Shown here: one piece after another, positions 25,495 through 35,834 of the stretch | How the letters are laid out: every line of letters begins with the position of its first letter | Numbering within the stretch: the first letter of the stretch is position 1 | Assembly: GCA_022376925.1 (NCBI GenBank) | Contig: JAIOJX010000004.1 | Span: 3,844,001 to 3,908,000 of the forward strand | Direction: 5' to 3' | Length of the DNA stretch: 64,000 nt | Origin: Tragulus kanchil | Taxonomy: Eukaryota > Chordata > Mammalia > Artiodactyla > Tragulidae | The notes under the pieces: model-generated | Told to the model about the DNA's origin: nothing | Database searches by the model: none | What the model saw: only the letters and a program-made list of their open reading frames with translations | Program-made: the position numbers and the translations under genes

Positions 25495-25800
25495 AACTGA
25501 TGCCAAGCACTTGTTGTATGCTCAGCATACCCTTTATAGAAATCATCTCACTAAATCCTCACCTTAAACTAGGGGGTGCCTATTATTATTATTATTCCCA
25601 TCTCTCAAATAAGAAAGCTGAGGCTCAGTAAATTAAATCATTTTCCCAGAGATCTCACACAATTAGTAATTAAGAGTAAGGATTTGTCTACGGCCATACC
25701 ACCCTGAACGCGCCCGATCTCGTCTGATCTCGGAAGAGTAAGGATTTGTATCCCCAACAGTCTGACTTGAGATTTCAAAGTCCCTATACTATAAGCCACT
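25495..25800 (-). mobile_element. MIR interrupted by a 5S rRNA fragment
   Basis: Antisense MIR runs from GCCAAGCACTTGTTGTATGC through CTGAGGCTCAGTAAATTAAA and TCACACAATTAGTAATTAAG, is broken at 25686-25747 by the 5S insertion plus one target-site copy, and resumes with TATCCCCAACAGTCTGACTT. Removing the insert restores collinearity with MIR. Confidence 0.75.
25686..25736 (+). pseudogene. 5S rRNA 5'-fragment, tailless retropseudogene
   Basis: The 51 bases match the first 51 nt of mammalian 5S rRNA with no mismatch that I can see (GTCTACGGCC to CTCGGAAG). The remaining 70 nt of the gene, including the internal promoter, are absent. A perfect 14-bp direct repeat, AAGAGTAAGGATTT, flanks it at 25672-25685 and 25734-25747; AAG is shared between the 5S end and the repeat. 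There is no poly(A). This fits a retroposed 3'-truncated RNA, not a functional gene. Confidence 0.92.
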
Positions 25801-25839
25801 AACTTGTCATGGGGCCTAGGGCAAATTCTATTCTCTCAA

Positions 25840-26110
25840 GAAAACCCCTATTCACTCTTAAAAACCCAGCCCAAATGTTACCCTCACTGTAAAGTTTTTC
25901 ACAGTTTCTCATTCAAAGAATGAGTCACTTTGGCTTCTGGATTCCCACAGTATTTAGCACAAAACTTCACTGGTCCAACTTGGCCATAGGACTCTACTCA
26001 GCTGTACACATATGCTCTTGCACCCAATGCTATTTAATGAGACTCTCCCTTACTCATCTTTAAATTCCTAGCACTCAGGTGAAGTTTCAGGGACACTCAA
26101 TCACTTAGGA
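25840..26110 (+). mobile_element. LINE L2 remnant
   Basis: AGCCCAAATGTTACCCTCAC, then AAAGTTTTTCACAG and a stretch near TTTAAATTCCTAGCACTCAG match the 3' end of L2 in order. Divergent. Confidence 0.5.
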
Positions 26111-26124
26111 AATGAATGAAGGAC

Positions 26125-26300
26125 ACTCGAAAGGTTTTAAAACCAGAAGGGACTTGAATCATTTTCTAGTTTATTCACCTTGGCTTAAAAAGAAACTAAG
26201 GTCCAGAGGAAGGGAAAGACCTTGCTCAGGGTAACTCAATGGTCAGGAGCAGAGTCAGGACTTGAATATAAATCCAATCAAGTACCAGACCTTTTACTGG
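26125..26300 (-). mobile_element. MIR fragment
   Basis: Antisense MIR-like text: AACTAAGGTCCAGAGGAAGG, CTTGCTCAGGGTAACTCAAT and GAGTCAGGACTTGAA. Confidence 0.5.
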
Positions 26301-26657
26301 TAAATTAGGCTGTTGCTTCTCCCATGGAGGCCTCAGTCTGCTCAGGTGTAGGAGTGATTAAGGTCTGGTTGGAAGGGGGCACATCTAAAAACCTTCAGGT
26401 TCCCAAATGAAATGAGACCAGTTCTCAGGTGCCTGCCCACACGTTCATGTGGCCCCAAGATCCAGGTCACTCCGGCAGGCTACTACCCTGAGGCAGGAGC
26501 AAATGATTAGTGGAACACTTCATTCCTCATTTATTCATCCCTATCCCGTTTCTTCCTCTGCGGTCAATGCGCCCATGAGATCTGCTTAGAGCATAATCTT
26601 CACTCAAGTTTACAAGCTCCAGAATAAGAAAGAAGCCTGGAACTTCACAAGCGCATT

Positions 26658-28747
26658 AGAACCCCACACTTTGTTTTCTCATCCTCACCAAGTTAAGCCA
26701 GCCTCGACCTAAATTCCTGATACCTTTAAGCTGGGCACTCAGGTGGGTTTTTCGGTTTTGGTTTCCTCATCTTAAAAGTTGTGCTGGTTGTTAGCTATCA
26801 TTAGCTACTATTGCCATGTTTTCATGCTATAGGCTGCACATACTATTTCATTTACTTTGCCTAAAACACCTACAGTGAAGACTGTTAATATCTCCATTCT
26901 ATTGATGATAAAACTGAGGCTCCCACGAGTAAGGCGACAGGTCCAAGTTCAAGACAACTGGCAAGCAGTAGCGCTAAGCTTTGAGCCCAGGTCTCTGCAA
27001 CTCACACTCAAAATCTCTCCGTGCTGTGGCCTCTGCAGACCCTGGTCAAGCAAATGAATGATTCGATTTGATGCAAGAAGAACCCTAGGCCCCTGAGTGG
27101 CAGCGAGCCCTCTTCTCAGGGACTGGGCGCCGTGGAATCCTGGTTCATAAGGTGGTCGGGCCAGCTGAGTCACCGTAGTCTGTCTGCAAGTGAGCGACAT
27201 GGGAAACTGGCTCTCTCCAGCTTTACCAAACATGACTGGATGCACTAACAAACACTAATGAGAGTAGTCAGCATCAGTCAGATGGAGCCAGCTAGCTGCA
27301 GGGGGCGGAGGGCAGCCGCTGCCCAGCCAGGCTCAGCTAACTGCAGATGGGGGCGGGGGGAGGGCTGGAACGCTGCCCGGCATGCTGCTCATTCCCCTGC
27401 TTAAACCAGAAGTCACCTTTTAGAGAGAAATGCTAACTTGTGCACCACTCTCTGGAATACAGATTCTTCCTCCTTTTCCCGGAGGCCGGTTAACATTTGG
27501 TCTTTACCCTCAACACATACACTGGCACTCCTTCCTCTTTCCTATTCTCACTCTCAGTTCCTAGATCTACATGCTGAGCATCAAACTAAAGAAAGAACAA
27601 GCACCTTCCTGGGTTCCCAGCCTCAGGGCCCCTCGGCCCTCTCTCCTACCAATCCTGAAGTTCCTGGTTCCCACCCCCCGAAAACGCCTCTTTCTGCCTT
27701 AAGTTCTTCACAAGTCAGAATAAAAAATGGAACTTAAACCTTAGAACCCCACACTTTGTTTTCTCATCCTCACCAAGTTAAGCCAGCCTCGACCTAAATT
27801 CCTGATACCTTTAAGCTGGGCACTCAGGTGGGTTTTTCGGTTTTGGTTTCCTCATCTTAAAAGTTGTGCTGGTTGTTAGCTATCATTAGCTACTATTGCC
27901 ATGTTTTCATGCTATAGGCTGCACATACTATTTCATTTACTTTGCCTAAAACACCTACAGTGAAGACTGTTAATATCTCCATTCTATTGATGATAAAACT
28001 GAGGCTCCCACGAGTAAGGCGACAGGTCCAAGTTCAAGACAACTGGCAAGCAGTAGCGCTAAGCTTTGAGCCCAGGTCTCTGCAACTCACACTCAAAATC
28101 TCTCCGTGCTGTGGCCTCTGCAGACCCTGGTCAAGCAAATGAATGATTCGATTTGATGCAAGAAGAACCCTAGGCCCCTGAGTGGCAGCGAGCCCTCTTC
28201 TCAGGGACTGGGCGCCGTGGAATCCTGGTTCATAAGGTGGTCGGGCCAGCTGAGTCACCGTAGTCTGTCTGCAAGTGAGCGACATGGGAAACTGGCTCTC
28301 TCCAGCTTTACCAAACATGACTGGATGCACTAACAAACACTAATGAGAGTAGTCAGCATCAGTCAGATGGAGCCAGCTAGCTGCAGGGGGCGGAGGGCAG
28401 CCGCTGCCCAGCCAGGCTCAGCTAACTGCAGATGGGGGCGGGGGGAGGGCTGGAACGCTGCCCGGCATGCTGCTCATTCCCCTGCTTAAACCAGAAGTCA
28501 CCTTTTAGAGAGAAATGCTAACTTGTGCACCACTCTCTGGAATACAGATTCTTCCTCCTTTTCCCGGAGGCCGGTTAACATTTGGTCTTTACCCTCAACA
28601 CATACACTGGCACTCCTTCCTCTTTCCTATTCTCACTCTCAGTTCCTAGATCTACATGCTGAGCATCAAACTAAAGAAAGAACAAGCACCTTCCTGGGTT
28701 CCCAGCCTCAGGGCCCCTCGGCCCTCTCTCCTACCAATCCTGAAGTT
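26658..28747 (+). repeat. Direct duplication D8, period 1085 (ARSI intron)
   Basis: Copy 1 is 26658-27662 and copy 2 is 27743-28747. An 80-base filler (27663-27742) is not shared with the right flank of copy 2. Confidence 0.95.
26820..27010 (-). mobile_element. MIR fragment
   Basis: Antisense MIR-like text: CTCCATTCTATTGATGATAA, AACTGAGGCTC and GAGCCCAGGTCTCTGCAACT. Copied at about 27905-28095. Confidence 0.55.
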
Positions 28748-30662
28748 GGGCGCAGGCACTGAGGTTGGCCCTGCCTGACTCCATGACTCCGTTTCTCCCA
28801 TCCAGGAAACAGGGAGACTACGGTTCTGGTTTCTGAGATCATGCTAGCGGCTCTGGGGTGGAATTTGGAAGAAAGCATGCCTTGGATCCCATCCAAGGAG
28901 GATTAGCTTCAGCCTTGCCAAAGGATTTTCTCCTAAGTGGCCAGAGTTTGCCTTCCACACCCCCACCTCCTGTTTCCCTGCTCTATTAATCCTGTAATCC
29001 TACCACCTTGCCTGTGGACGACTCCTTATGGAGAAAGCAGCACGTCTCCTTGGGGCTCCTGGCCAACTTGGGAGGATTTTGCCAATGAAAAAACAGCAGC
29101 TTTGAGAGATGAAGTAGCTGGCCTGAGGCTACACAGGTCTGGCATCCTGTGTGAGTCCTTCTCCTCCACCTACCCACTCCTTGGCTTCCTCTGAGTGTCA
29201 TCATCAAACAATTTGGGGACCCTAATCCCTTCATAAAGGCTGTCATTTGCTGATAATGGAGCAGCCGAGATGCAACCATTTCCATCCGCCACACCCTTTC
29301 AAGATTGGAAACTGCTCTTCACCCCACTTTACGGACAAGACAACGGAGGCGTAGAGAAGTTCAGCGATTTGCTCAGGCCCTCAGGGTGTGTAAATAATAA
29401 CAGAAGCAGCATTCAAACTTAAGTGTCAGAGGCTGCGCTGTTCCTCTTACAAAGAGATGATTAGATGTCTCCTTCAGGTGGTGTAGAGTTTGAATCATAG
29501 GAGGGAGAAGACGCCCAAAGATGATCCAACCGATTTTCCCCCCAACTGTACAGGGTAGTCCCAGGGGTAGTCGCTACTGACTACGCTGCCCGGCATGCTG
29601 CTCATTCCCTGCTTAAACCAGAAGTCACCTTTTAGAGAGAAATGCTAACTTGTGCACCACTCTCTGGAATACAGATTCTTCCTCCTTTTCCCGGAGGCCG
29701 GTTAACATTTGGTCTTTACCCTCAACACATACACTGGCACTCCTTCCTCTTTCCTATTCTCACTCTCAGTTCCTAGATCTACATGCTGAGCATCAAACTA
29801 AAGAAAGAACAAGCACCTTCCTGGGTTCCCAGCCTCAGGGCCCCTCGGCCCTCTCTCCTACCAATCCTGAAGTTGGGCGCAGGCACTGAGGTTGGCCCTG
29901 CCTGACTCCATGACTCCGTTTCTCCCATCCAGGAAACAGGGAGACTACGGTTCTGGTTTCTGAGATCATGCTAGCGGCTCTGGGGTGGAATTTGGAAGAA
30001 AGCATGCCTTGGATCCCATCCAAGGAGGATTAGCTTCAGCCTTGCCAAAGGATTTTCTCCTAAGTGGCCAGAGTTTGCCTTCCACACCCCCACCTCCTGT
30101 TTCCCTGCTCTATTAATCCTGTAATCCTACCACCTTGCCTGTGGACGACTCCTTATGGAGAAAGCAGCACGTCTCCTTGGGGCTCCTGGCCAACTTGGGA
30201 GGATTTTGCCAATGAAAAAACAGCAGCTTTGAGAGATGAAGTAGCTGGCCTGAGGCTACACAGGTCTGGCATCCTGTGTGAGTCCTTCTCCTCCACCTAC
30301 CCACTCCTTGGCTTCCTCTGAGTGTCATCATCAAACAATTTGGGGACCCTAATCCCTTCATAAAGGCTGTCATTTGCTGATAATGGAGCAGCCGAGATGC
30401 AACCATTTCCATCCGCCACACCCTTTCAAGATTGGAAACTGCTCTTCACCCCACTTTACGGACAAGACAACGGAGGCGTAGAGAAGTTCAGCGATTTGCT
30501 CAGGCCCTCAGGGTGTGTAAATAATAACAGAAGCAGCATTCAAACTTAAGTGTCAGAGGCTGCGCTGTTCCTCTTACAAAGAGATGATTAGATGTCTCCT
30601 TCAGGTGGTGTAGAGTTTGAATCATAGGAGGGAGAAGACGCCCAAAGATGATCCAACCGATT
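28455..30662 (+). repeat. Direct duplication D9, period 1127 (ARSI intron)
   Basis: Copy 1 is 28455-29535 and copy 2 is 29583-30662. It overlaps copy 2 of D8, so a segment of about 285 bp occurs three times (27377-27662, 28458-28747, 29586-29874). Confidence 0.95.
29310..29440 (-). mobile_element. MIR fragment
   Basis: Antisense MIR-like text around CCCCACTTTACGGACAAGAC, TTTGCTCAGG and GCATTCAAACTTAAG. Copied at about 30437-30567. Confidence 0.5.
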
Positions 30663-30830
30663 CTGTGTGCAGGCAGGGAAACCGAGGCCCAGAAAGGGCA
30701 AAGGACTTACCAGTGATCCCACAGGGGCTTCCCAGGTCCCAGTGGGGCTACTGTCAGTTACAAGTGAAACCTACAGCTGGATTTATTTGGGGCTTGGATC
30801 ACCAGCATCAGTGGCTTGGGTCATGCCTAC

Positions 30831-31141
30831 CTGCCAGTGAGAAGTTGGCTCCGGGAAGGCGTGCAGATGGGCTGGATATAATAATTCTCCAACTTGACAC
30901 CCTCGGCTGCCAGCCGGTCCAACGTAGGGGTTTCGATGTCTGAGCCATGGTAGCCCACGTCGTGGTAGCCCTGGTCGTCGGTAAGGATGAATACGATGTG
31001 GGGAGGCTGGGGTGGAGCAGCGGAGGGCTGCTCTCTGGCCTCCGCGGGCGCGTCGGCCACCGGGCTTGGCTTGGCCCAGTCCCAGGACAGGTAACCGAAG
31101 CCGAGCAGGCTGACCAGGGAGAAGCCGGTGAAGGCGTGCAT
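30831..31141 (-). CDS. ARSI: ARSI coding exon 1 (residues 1-104, with active-site Cys93)
   Basis: The exon encodes a hydrophobic N-terminus typical of a signal peptide ([20 protein letters not shown]), a Pro/Ala-rich linker, then the start of the sulfatase fold: [14 protein letters not shown] with metal-binding Asp55-Asp56, and CTPSR at 93-97. Cys93 in the CxPxR motif is the residue that SUMF1 converts to formylglycine. The exon ends SQLLTG plus AG and is followed by a GTAGGC donor (30825-30830 on the plus strand); joining to exon 2 restores the codon for Arg104 in frame. The start chosen is the ATG at 31141-31139, matching the human N-terminus. An in-frame ATG two codons upstream (31147-31145, Met-Ala-Met-His) is an alternative. 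The frame stays open further upstream to 31411, but that part is GC-rich leader with no sulfatase similarity. Confidence 0.96.
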
Positions 31142-31870
31142 CGCCATGCCGCCCCGTGCGTCCCGGCGCGCAGGGCTCCCAGGGCCCCAGGGCCTCAACG
31201 CCTCGCGCGCCCAGGGCGCACGGCCCGCACGCCCGCTGACCCGGACGCTGCGAGAGCACTCAGCGTCCCCGAGAGGGTGGCCCGGCGGCCGGTCCGGGAC
31301 GGCTGGACTATGAGGCCGAACCTGCGCGGCCGCAGCGGGGCGCTCTGAGGAGGTCAGGCCCGCGACGAACAGCCTCCCGCCACTCCAGCGCCTGCCCCGC
31401 GCCTCCCGCACTCCCTCTCCCCCAGTTCAGCCAGGCCGGCCTGAGACACGGCGTGGCGGCTTCCACAACGTGCTCTCCACCATCCCCTGACTCCACTCTT
31501 CCTTCTAGCCCTCGATTTCTCCCGCCTCCTAATTTTTCTCGCCTCTGCTTTCCCTTTCTCCTCCTCCCGACCCTCCAGCCCCCAGCCCGGCCTCTCGCCC
31601 CGCCCGGAGTCCGGAGAACTGTCGGCTCCCCTTTAGGGAGGTGGGCAGGACCCCAGCGGGGAAGGGGAGGGAGGCACGGGTTGGGCGGGTCTGTGGAGGA
31701 CAACGCGGGAGAGAATGCGAAAAAGTTGTAACATCTGCCGGGCCGAGACCCAGGTGGAGAGGCGGGGCGGCCAGCGGCGGCTCCGCCCCCGGGCGGAAAG
31801 CCCAGGCCCGCTGGGCGCTCCGGCTCCAGCCTCCGCCCTGGCCCAGACTGGGGAAAGGAGCGGGGGGAGC
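31142..31870 (-). promoter_or_regulatory. ARSI: ARSI promoter and 5' UTR, CpG island
   Basis: From within exon 1 to about 31870 the DNA is GC-rich with dense CpG, unlike the surroundings, which fits a CpG-island promoter. GC-box-like motifs (GGGGCGG and its complement) cluster around 31760-31800. The transcription start is not determinable; no clear TATA box is seen. The block is free of interspersed repeats. Confidence 0.7.
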
Positions 31871-32663
31871 GCTCTTGGAGTTCGATGGAATCGCTCTGGA
31901 ATGGCCGGGTCAGACACTCCTCGATCGTGGAGTCTTAGCTTATCTGAGTGCCGGTCCTAGAAAGGATGCGCATAATTTTCTATTCCAACCCAGTCTTTCT
32001 AGGTTGGAGACACTGAGGCCCGGACATGGCCGGAAACTTGCCTGAATCAGGAGCAAGTTGGTGGCTTCTTCCCTGGAGCTCCCAGTGGCTGTCTGAGGGG
32101 CAGCAGAGACAACAGCGGAGAATTAGGGAACAACTTTGGCAAGCACCAGGGCCTGGAAATCGGGAAACTTGGTTCTGGCTTTGCAGGCTTACCTCTTTCT
32201 GCAGGCTCTCCATCTCCTCATTCTGTAGTTGACCGCTAGACTGGCTCTCAACTCCAGAGGACGGGAACTGTTGTACACATCTTGTTAGCCCCAGGCTCCA
32301 GAAGTTCAATCAGTTCCGGTATCACAAGGGGTGAATAGATGAATGGGCCTCAAGGCCACCCAGGCCAACACCCACCCAGGGAAACGCTCACTGTGGGCTC
32401 CTGGGCCAGGTGAGTATCACACATGAGTCATGCACAGAGCCTTCCGCAGCGCTGCCCAAGGACAGGGGCCTCCTGGCACAAAGGACTTCAGCCTTGTGTC
32501 CCGCTGACCTTTGTCATACAAGAATGTGAGCTAGTGTTTCCAGATCTGATTTTCCAAGAACACCCAAATCCAGATTATTATGAGACATATTCCCATTGTT
32601 AAGGGCTCGTAGCTAGTTTAAAGTAAAATTGAAGCACAGGCCAACTCAAAACTGACTGTCAGG

Positions 32664-32966
32664 AGGGACTTCCCTGGTGGTCCAGCAGTTGAAAGTCTGC
32701 ATGCCAGTGCAGGGGACATGGGTTCAATCCCTCATTCAGAACTAAGACCCCACATGCTGCAGGGAAATGAAGCCCATGTGCCACAACCTCTGAGCCCACA
32801 CTCTAGAGCCCACAAGAGCAACAAAAGAAGCCACCACAGTGAGAAGCCCAGGCACCACAATGGAGAGTAGCACCCACTCGCTGCAACTAAAGAAAACCCA
32901 GGCATAGCCACCAACACCCAGCGGAGTCTAAAATAATTAATTAACTATATATAAAAAAGAAAAAGA
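32664..32966 (+). mobile_element. Full-length tRNA-derived SINE (CHR type)
   Basis: Starts AGGGACTTCCCTGGTGGTCC, has GGGTTCAATCCC, ACTAAGACCCCACATGC, the repeated GCCCACA.. and GAAGCCACCACAGTGAGAAG body, and an A/T-rich tail. About 300 bp. Family assignment to CHR (CHR-1 or CHR-2) is by recognition. Confidence 0.85.
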
Positions 32967-33889
32967 CTTGCATACTGCTATCTAAAGCTGGTTCCATCTC
33001 CTCAAGGACTGGCTCCCATCAATTAAAAAAAAAAAAAGCCATCAGAAATATTTAAAACTATCAGGTGCCTGTTTGCAACTTCCATTCTACATCATTGGTT
33101 TCCAGATTTTAATGAGGCTGTATTTTTTAATGGGAAAACTGAATTAAACAAAACTAGTTGGTCTTTTTTTTTTTTTTAACTCCTGAAACTTCAGTCTTTA
33201 ATATGCTGATCTCCAAAAGCTGTATTTCCCAATTTTATGTAACCCAAGAGCCCTCTTTTTCACAGAGCTCCTCTAAGAGCCAGTGTTTTCGGAACTTTGA
33301 AATACAAAGACTGCCCAGGTGGGTCTTCTCTCCCAGCATCTTTCCCCTGCCAATATCCCTTCCCTTTCTTTAAAACCACTGTGTGGGGAAAGAATCCAGA
33401 CCTCCAAAATAGCAGCCCCAGTGAATCTACATTTCAAAATGAGGGCTGCGTGGGGCTGGCCACTCCTGTTTGCTCAAAGCCCCATATTTAGGATGACCAG
33501 ATTTATCAGAAGGGAAAACTGAGCCTGTTGTTCTGGCAGAAGAAATGTTGAGGATAGACAGGAAAAATACAGCCTCCTGAGGGGAATGCTTCTAAAATGG
33601 TGCTTCCGGAGGCTTCAGCCTGAGGCTGTCCGGGGTGTCAAAGTGGGACAGGTCACAAGAGGTCAGATACACTTGGGTTTTGTGTTCTTTGCATTGTCTG
33701 TCCCAGACCTGGGTTCTTGGTTCCTGATCTGAGCAAGTTCCTCCTGAGAAATGGCACAAGGTGAAAACAGCGAGGGAGATGGGGTGGGGATTCAACCTTG
33801 AAGAAATAGGTCCAGGGAAGCCTGCTCACAGGCTGCAGATCTCTGTGGGGTTGCCATAGGAACAAGACAAGCAGAATTTCTGAGAGGTC

Positions 33890-34095
33890 AAGACCATAGG
33901 CGCAGACGTCAGACTGCTTGAGTTCAGATCCTGGCACTTATTTGGGGTCAGGCCTCAGGCGAACTGTTTTGCCTCCCTCCATGTCAATCTCTTCATCTGT
34001 AAAATGGGATGATAATGTAAATGAGATACAACACAGTGCTCGGGGAAATGCCTAGCACACAGTAAGCACGCCATAGATGTCAATGGTTCTGATGA
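33890..34095 (+). mobile_element. MIR, nearly complete
   Basis: Sense MIR with GACTGCTTGAGTTCAGATCC, CTTCATCTGTAAAATGGGAT, GATAATGTAAATGAGATAC and AAATGCCTAGCACACAGTAA in order. Confidence 0.8.
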
Positions 34096-35164
34096 TTGTT
34101 CTCTGTGCTTCTGAGAGAAAAGATTGAGTCCTGTGGGTGCAAGTTACTGGGAAACAGATTTCAGGCCAATTTAAGGGATTACTTTTGTAGGAAATCTGGC
34201 AGCTTGCTTAATAAAAGGATGGCAGTGATGGGTGAATCACCATGTGGAGAGGAGTGGGTGGCCTCTTGTTCCCCAATATTCACATTTCTTTCAAGAGTCC
34301 CTTAGTAATCACTGAAACCCACAGTGGCCTCAGAGGGATCCATCCCTGCCTCTGATGTTCCAGGGACATAAACCCTGACCCTTAGCTCTTCCTTTAATGC
34401 CATTGCACAACTGGGCCAGGGTGCAGCATTGAAGCCAGATGTTTCTAACAGCTCAGGGATGACAGGTGGGGAGATAAACACACAGAGGAATGTGAATCCA
34501 GGTCACACCTCTTTCAGCATGCGGCTCACTCTGCTCTCTGTGTTCTCTACTGTATGCCTACCTGCCCTTTGCCCTAGAACAATGTCCATCAGCCCTACCC
34601 CATCCAGGTGGGCTCTCAAAAACTCCAAGATGTTCACAAGTTCAGACCCAAGAAGTAAAGCTCAGAGAAACAGAAGTTTCCTCTCCAGCTCAGCCAGCCT
34701 TTACCGTTTCTATTTTGGAATCGGAGATGATTGACAGCAGGCATATCCACAGGGAAGATCTGTTCCCCCTTCCCATCGGTGCACACCCACCCTATAAGCC
34801 CCAAAGGACAGCTACATGAAGACCCTACCAGAAGCCTTACACCTGCCGGCGAAATGCAGATCCGATGTGGCAGGGGTGTAGTGATGTTATGTGCTGTCAG
34901 AGGTTTCCACTGAGGAAATCAGACTTCAAAAGCACTGAGCTCCTCATTACTGGAACTCTGCAAGAAGGAGAAAAAAAGTGTCCATCTGTCCAGGAGGTAG
35001 GAGGAGAGGTTCCTGAACTAAAAAGGGGAGCAAAACTAAAGGACTTTGAAAGTTCTTTCCAACTTGAAAATGTTATAATTCTATTTGTCCCCAGAAAATT
35101 TAGGATGTGGAGATATAAATGGAAAAAACAGGTGAGTCTGTTTTTGTGGCTTTGTGGCTTTCAT

Positions 35165-35268
35165 TGCTGTGTGTGGTATGTGTGTGTGCACTTGTATAGG
35201 GGTGTGAGTATGTGTGTGGGTATGTGTGTATTACGATAGGGGTGTGTGTAGGTGTGTGTGTTATGTTT
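35165..35268 (+). repeat. TG-rich simple repeat
   Basis: Interrupted (TG)n: GTGTGTGGTATGTGTGTGTG, GAGTATGTGTGTGGGTATGT and GTGTGTGTAGGTGTGTGTG. Confidence 0.85.
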
Positions 35269-35834
35269 AGCCATCTTTGAACTAAAATAATTTTAGTACA
35301 GATATGATTTCCTTCTGACTTAATTGACCTTGGCAAAGATCTAATGCACAGATTATGTATGCTGTCATTCTCTGGAACTCAACTGGTCTACGCTGGACCG
35401 TATCAAGGACCTAAAAGAAAACACAGAAGGTCTCTTGACAGACACAAATGTCTGAGTTCAATCCTGTAGCTTAGAGTAGAGCTCCTCAGGTCGTCCTCAT
35501 TTCAAGCCTGTTGACTTTTACTTCACACACGATTCTTACAAGGCTAATGCTTTTATTTGCCAGCCCAAGAATACTGGAAGCAGCTCAGAGGGAATACCTA
35601 AGAAGGTGGCATAAGGCACCTGCCTGTTTTATAGTAATATAACTTCATAGTGAAAACATCAAGGAGAAACAAAGGAATACACATAAAGTCAGACTGATAC
35701 ATTCCAAAAGCCTGAGTGCAGCCATTTGATGCAGAAGCAAAGAAAGAGCCCCAACCAGGCAAACAGAACCAAGGGCTTCACCACATCGCAATCCAGCACA
35801 GAAGGAACAAGGGGCTACCCTCCAGAGTTTCAAT

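Larger units (their letters stand above)
25037..30830 (-). other. ARSI: ARSI intron
   Basis: The intron runs from the GTAGGC donor at 30830 to the CTGCCAG acceptor at 25037 on the minus strand. It separates residue 104 in phase 2. It holds a Bov-A-type SINE 115 bp from exon 2, several antisense MIRs, L2-like DNA, a 5S rRNA retrofragment and two overlapping 1.1-kb duplications. Removing duplicate copies leaves a true length near 3.6 kb. Confidence 0.9.

Noticed and set aside
25686..25736. Functional 5S rRNA gene
   Set aside because: Only the first 51 of about 121 nt are present and the internal promoter is missing.
31142..31411. N-terminal extension of ARSI by about 90 residues
   Set aside because: The frame is open only because the CpG-rich leader lacks stops; the signal peptide would become internal and the family starts at MHxxTGFSL.
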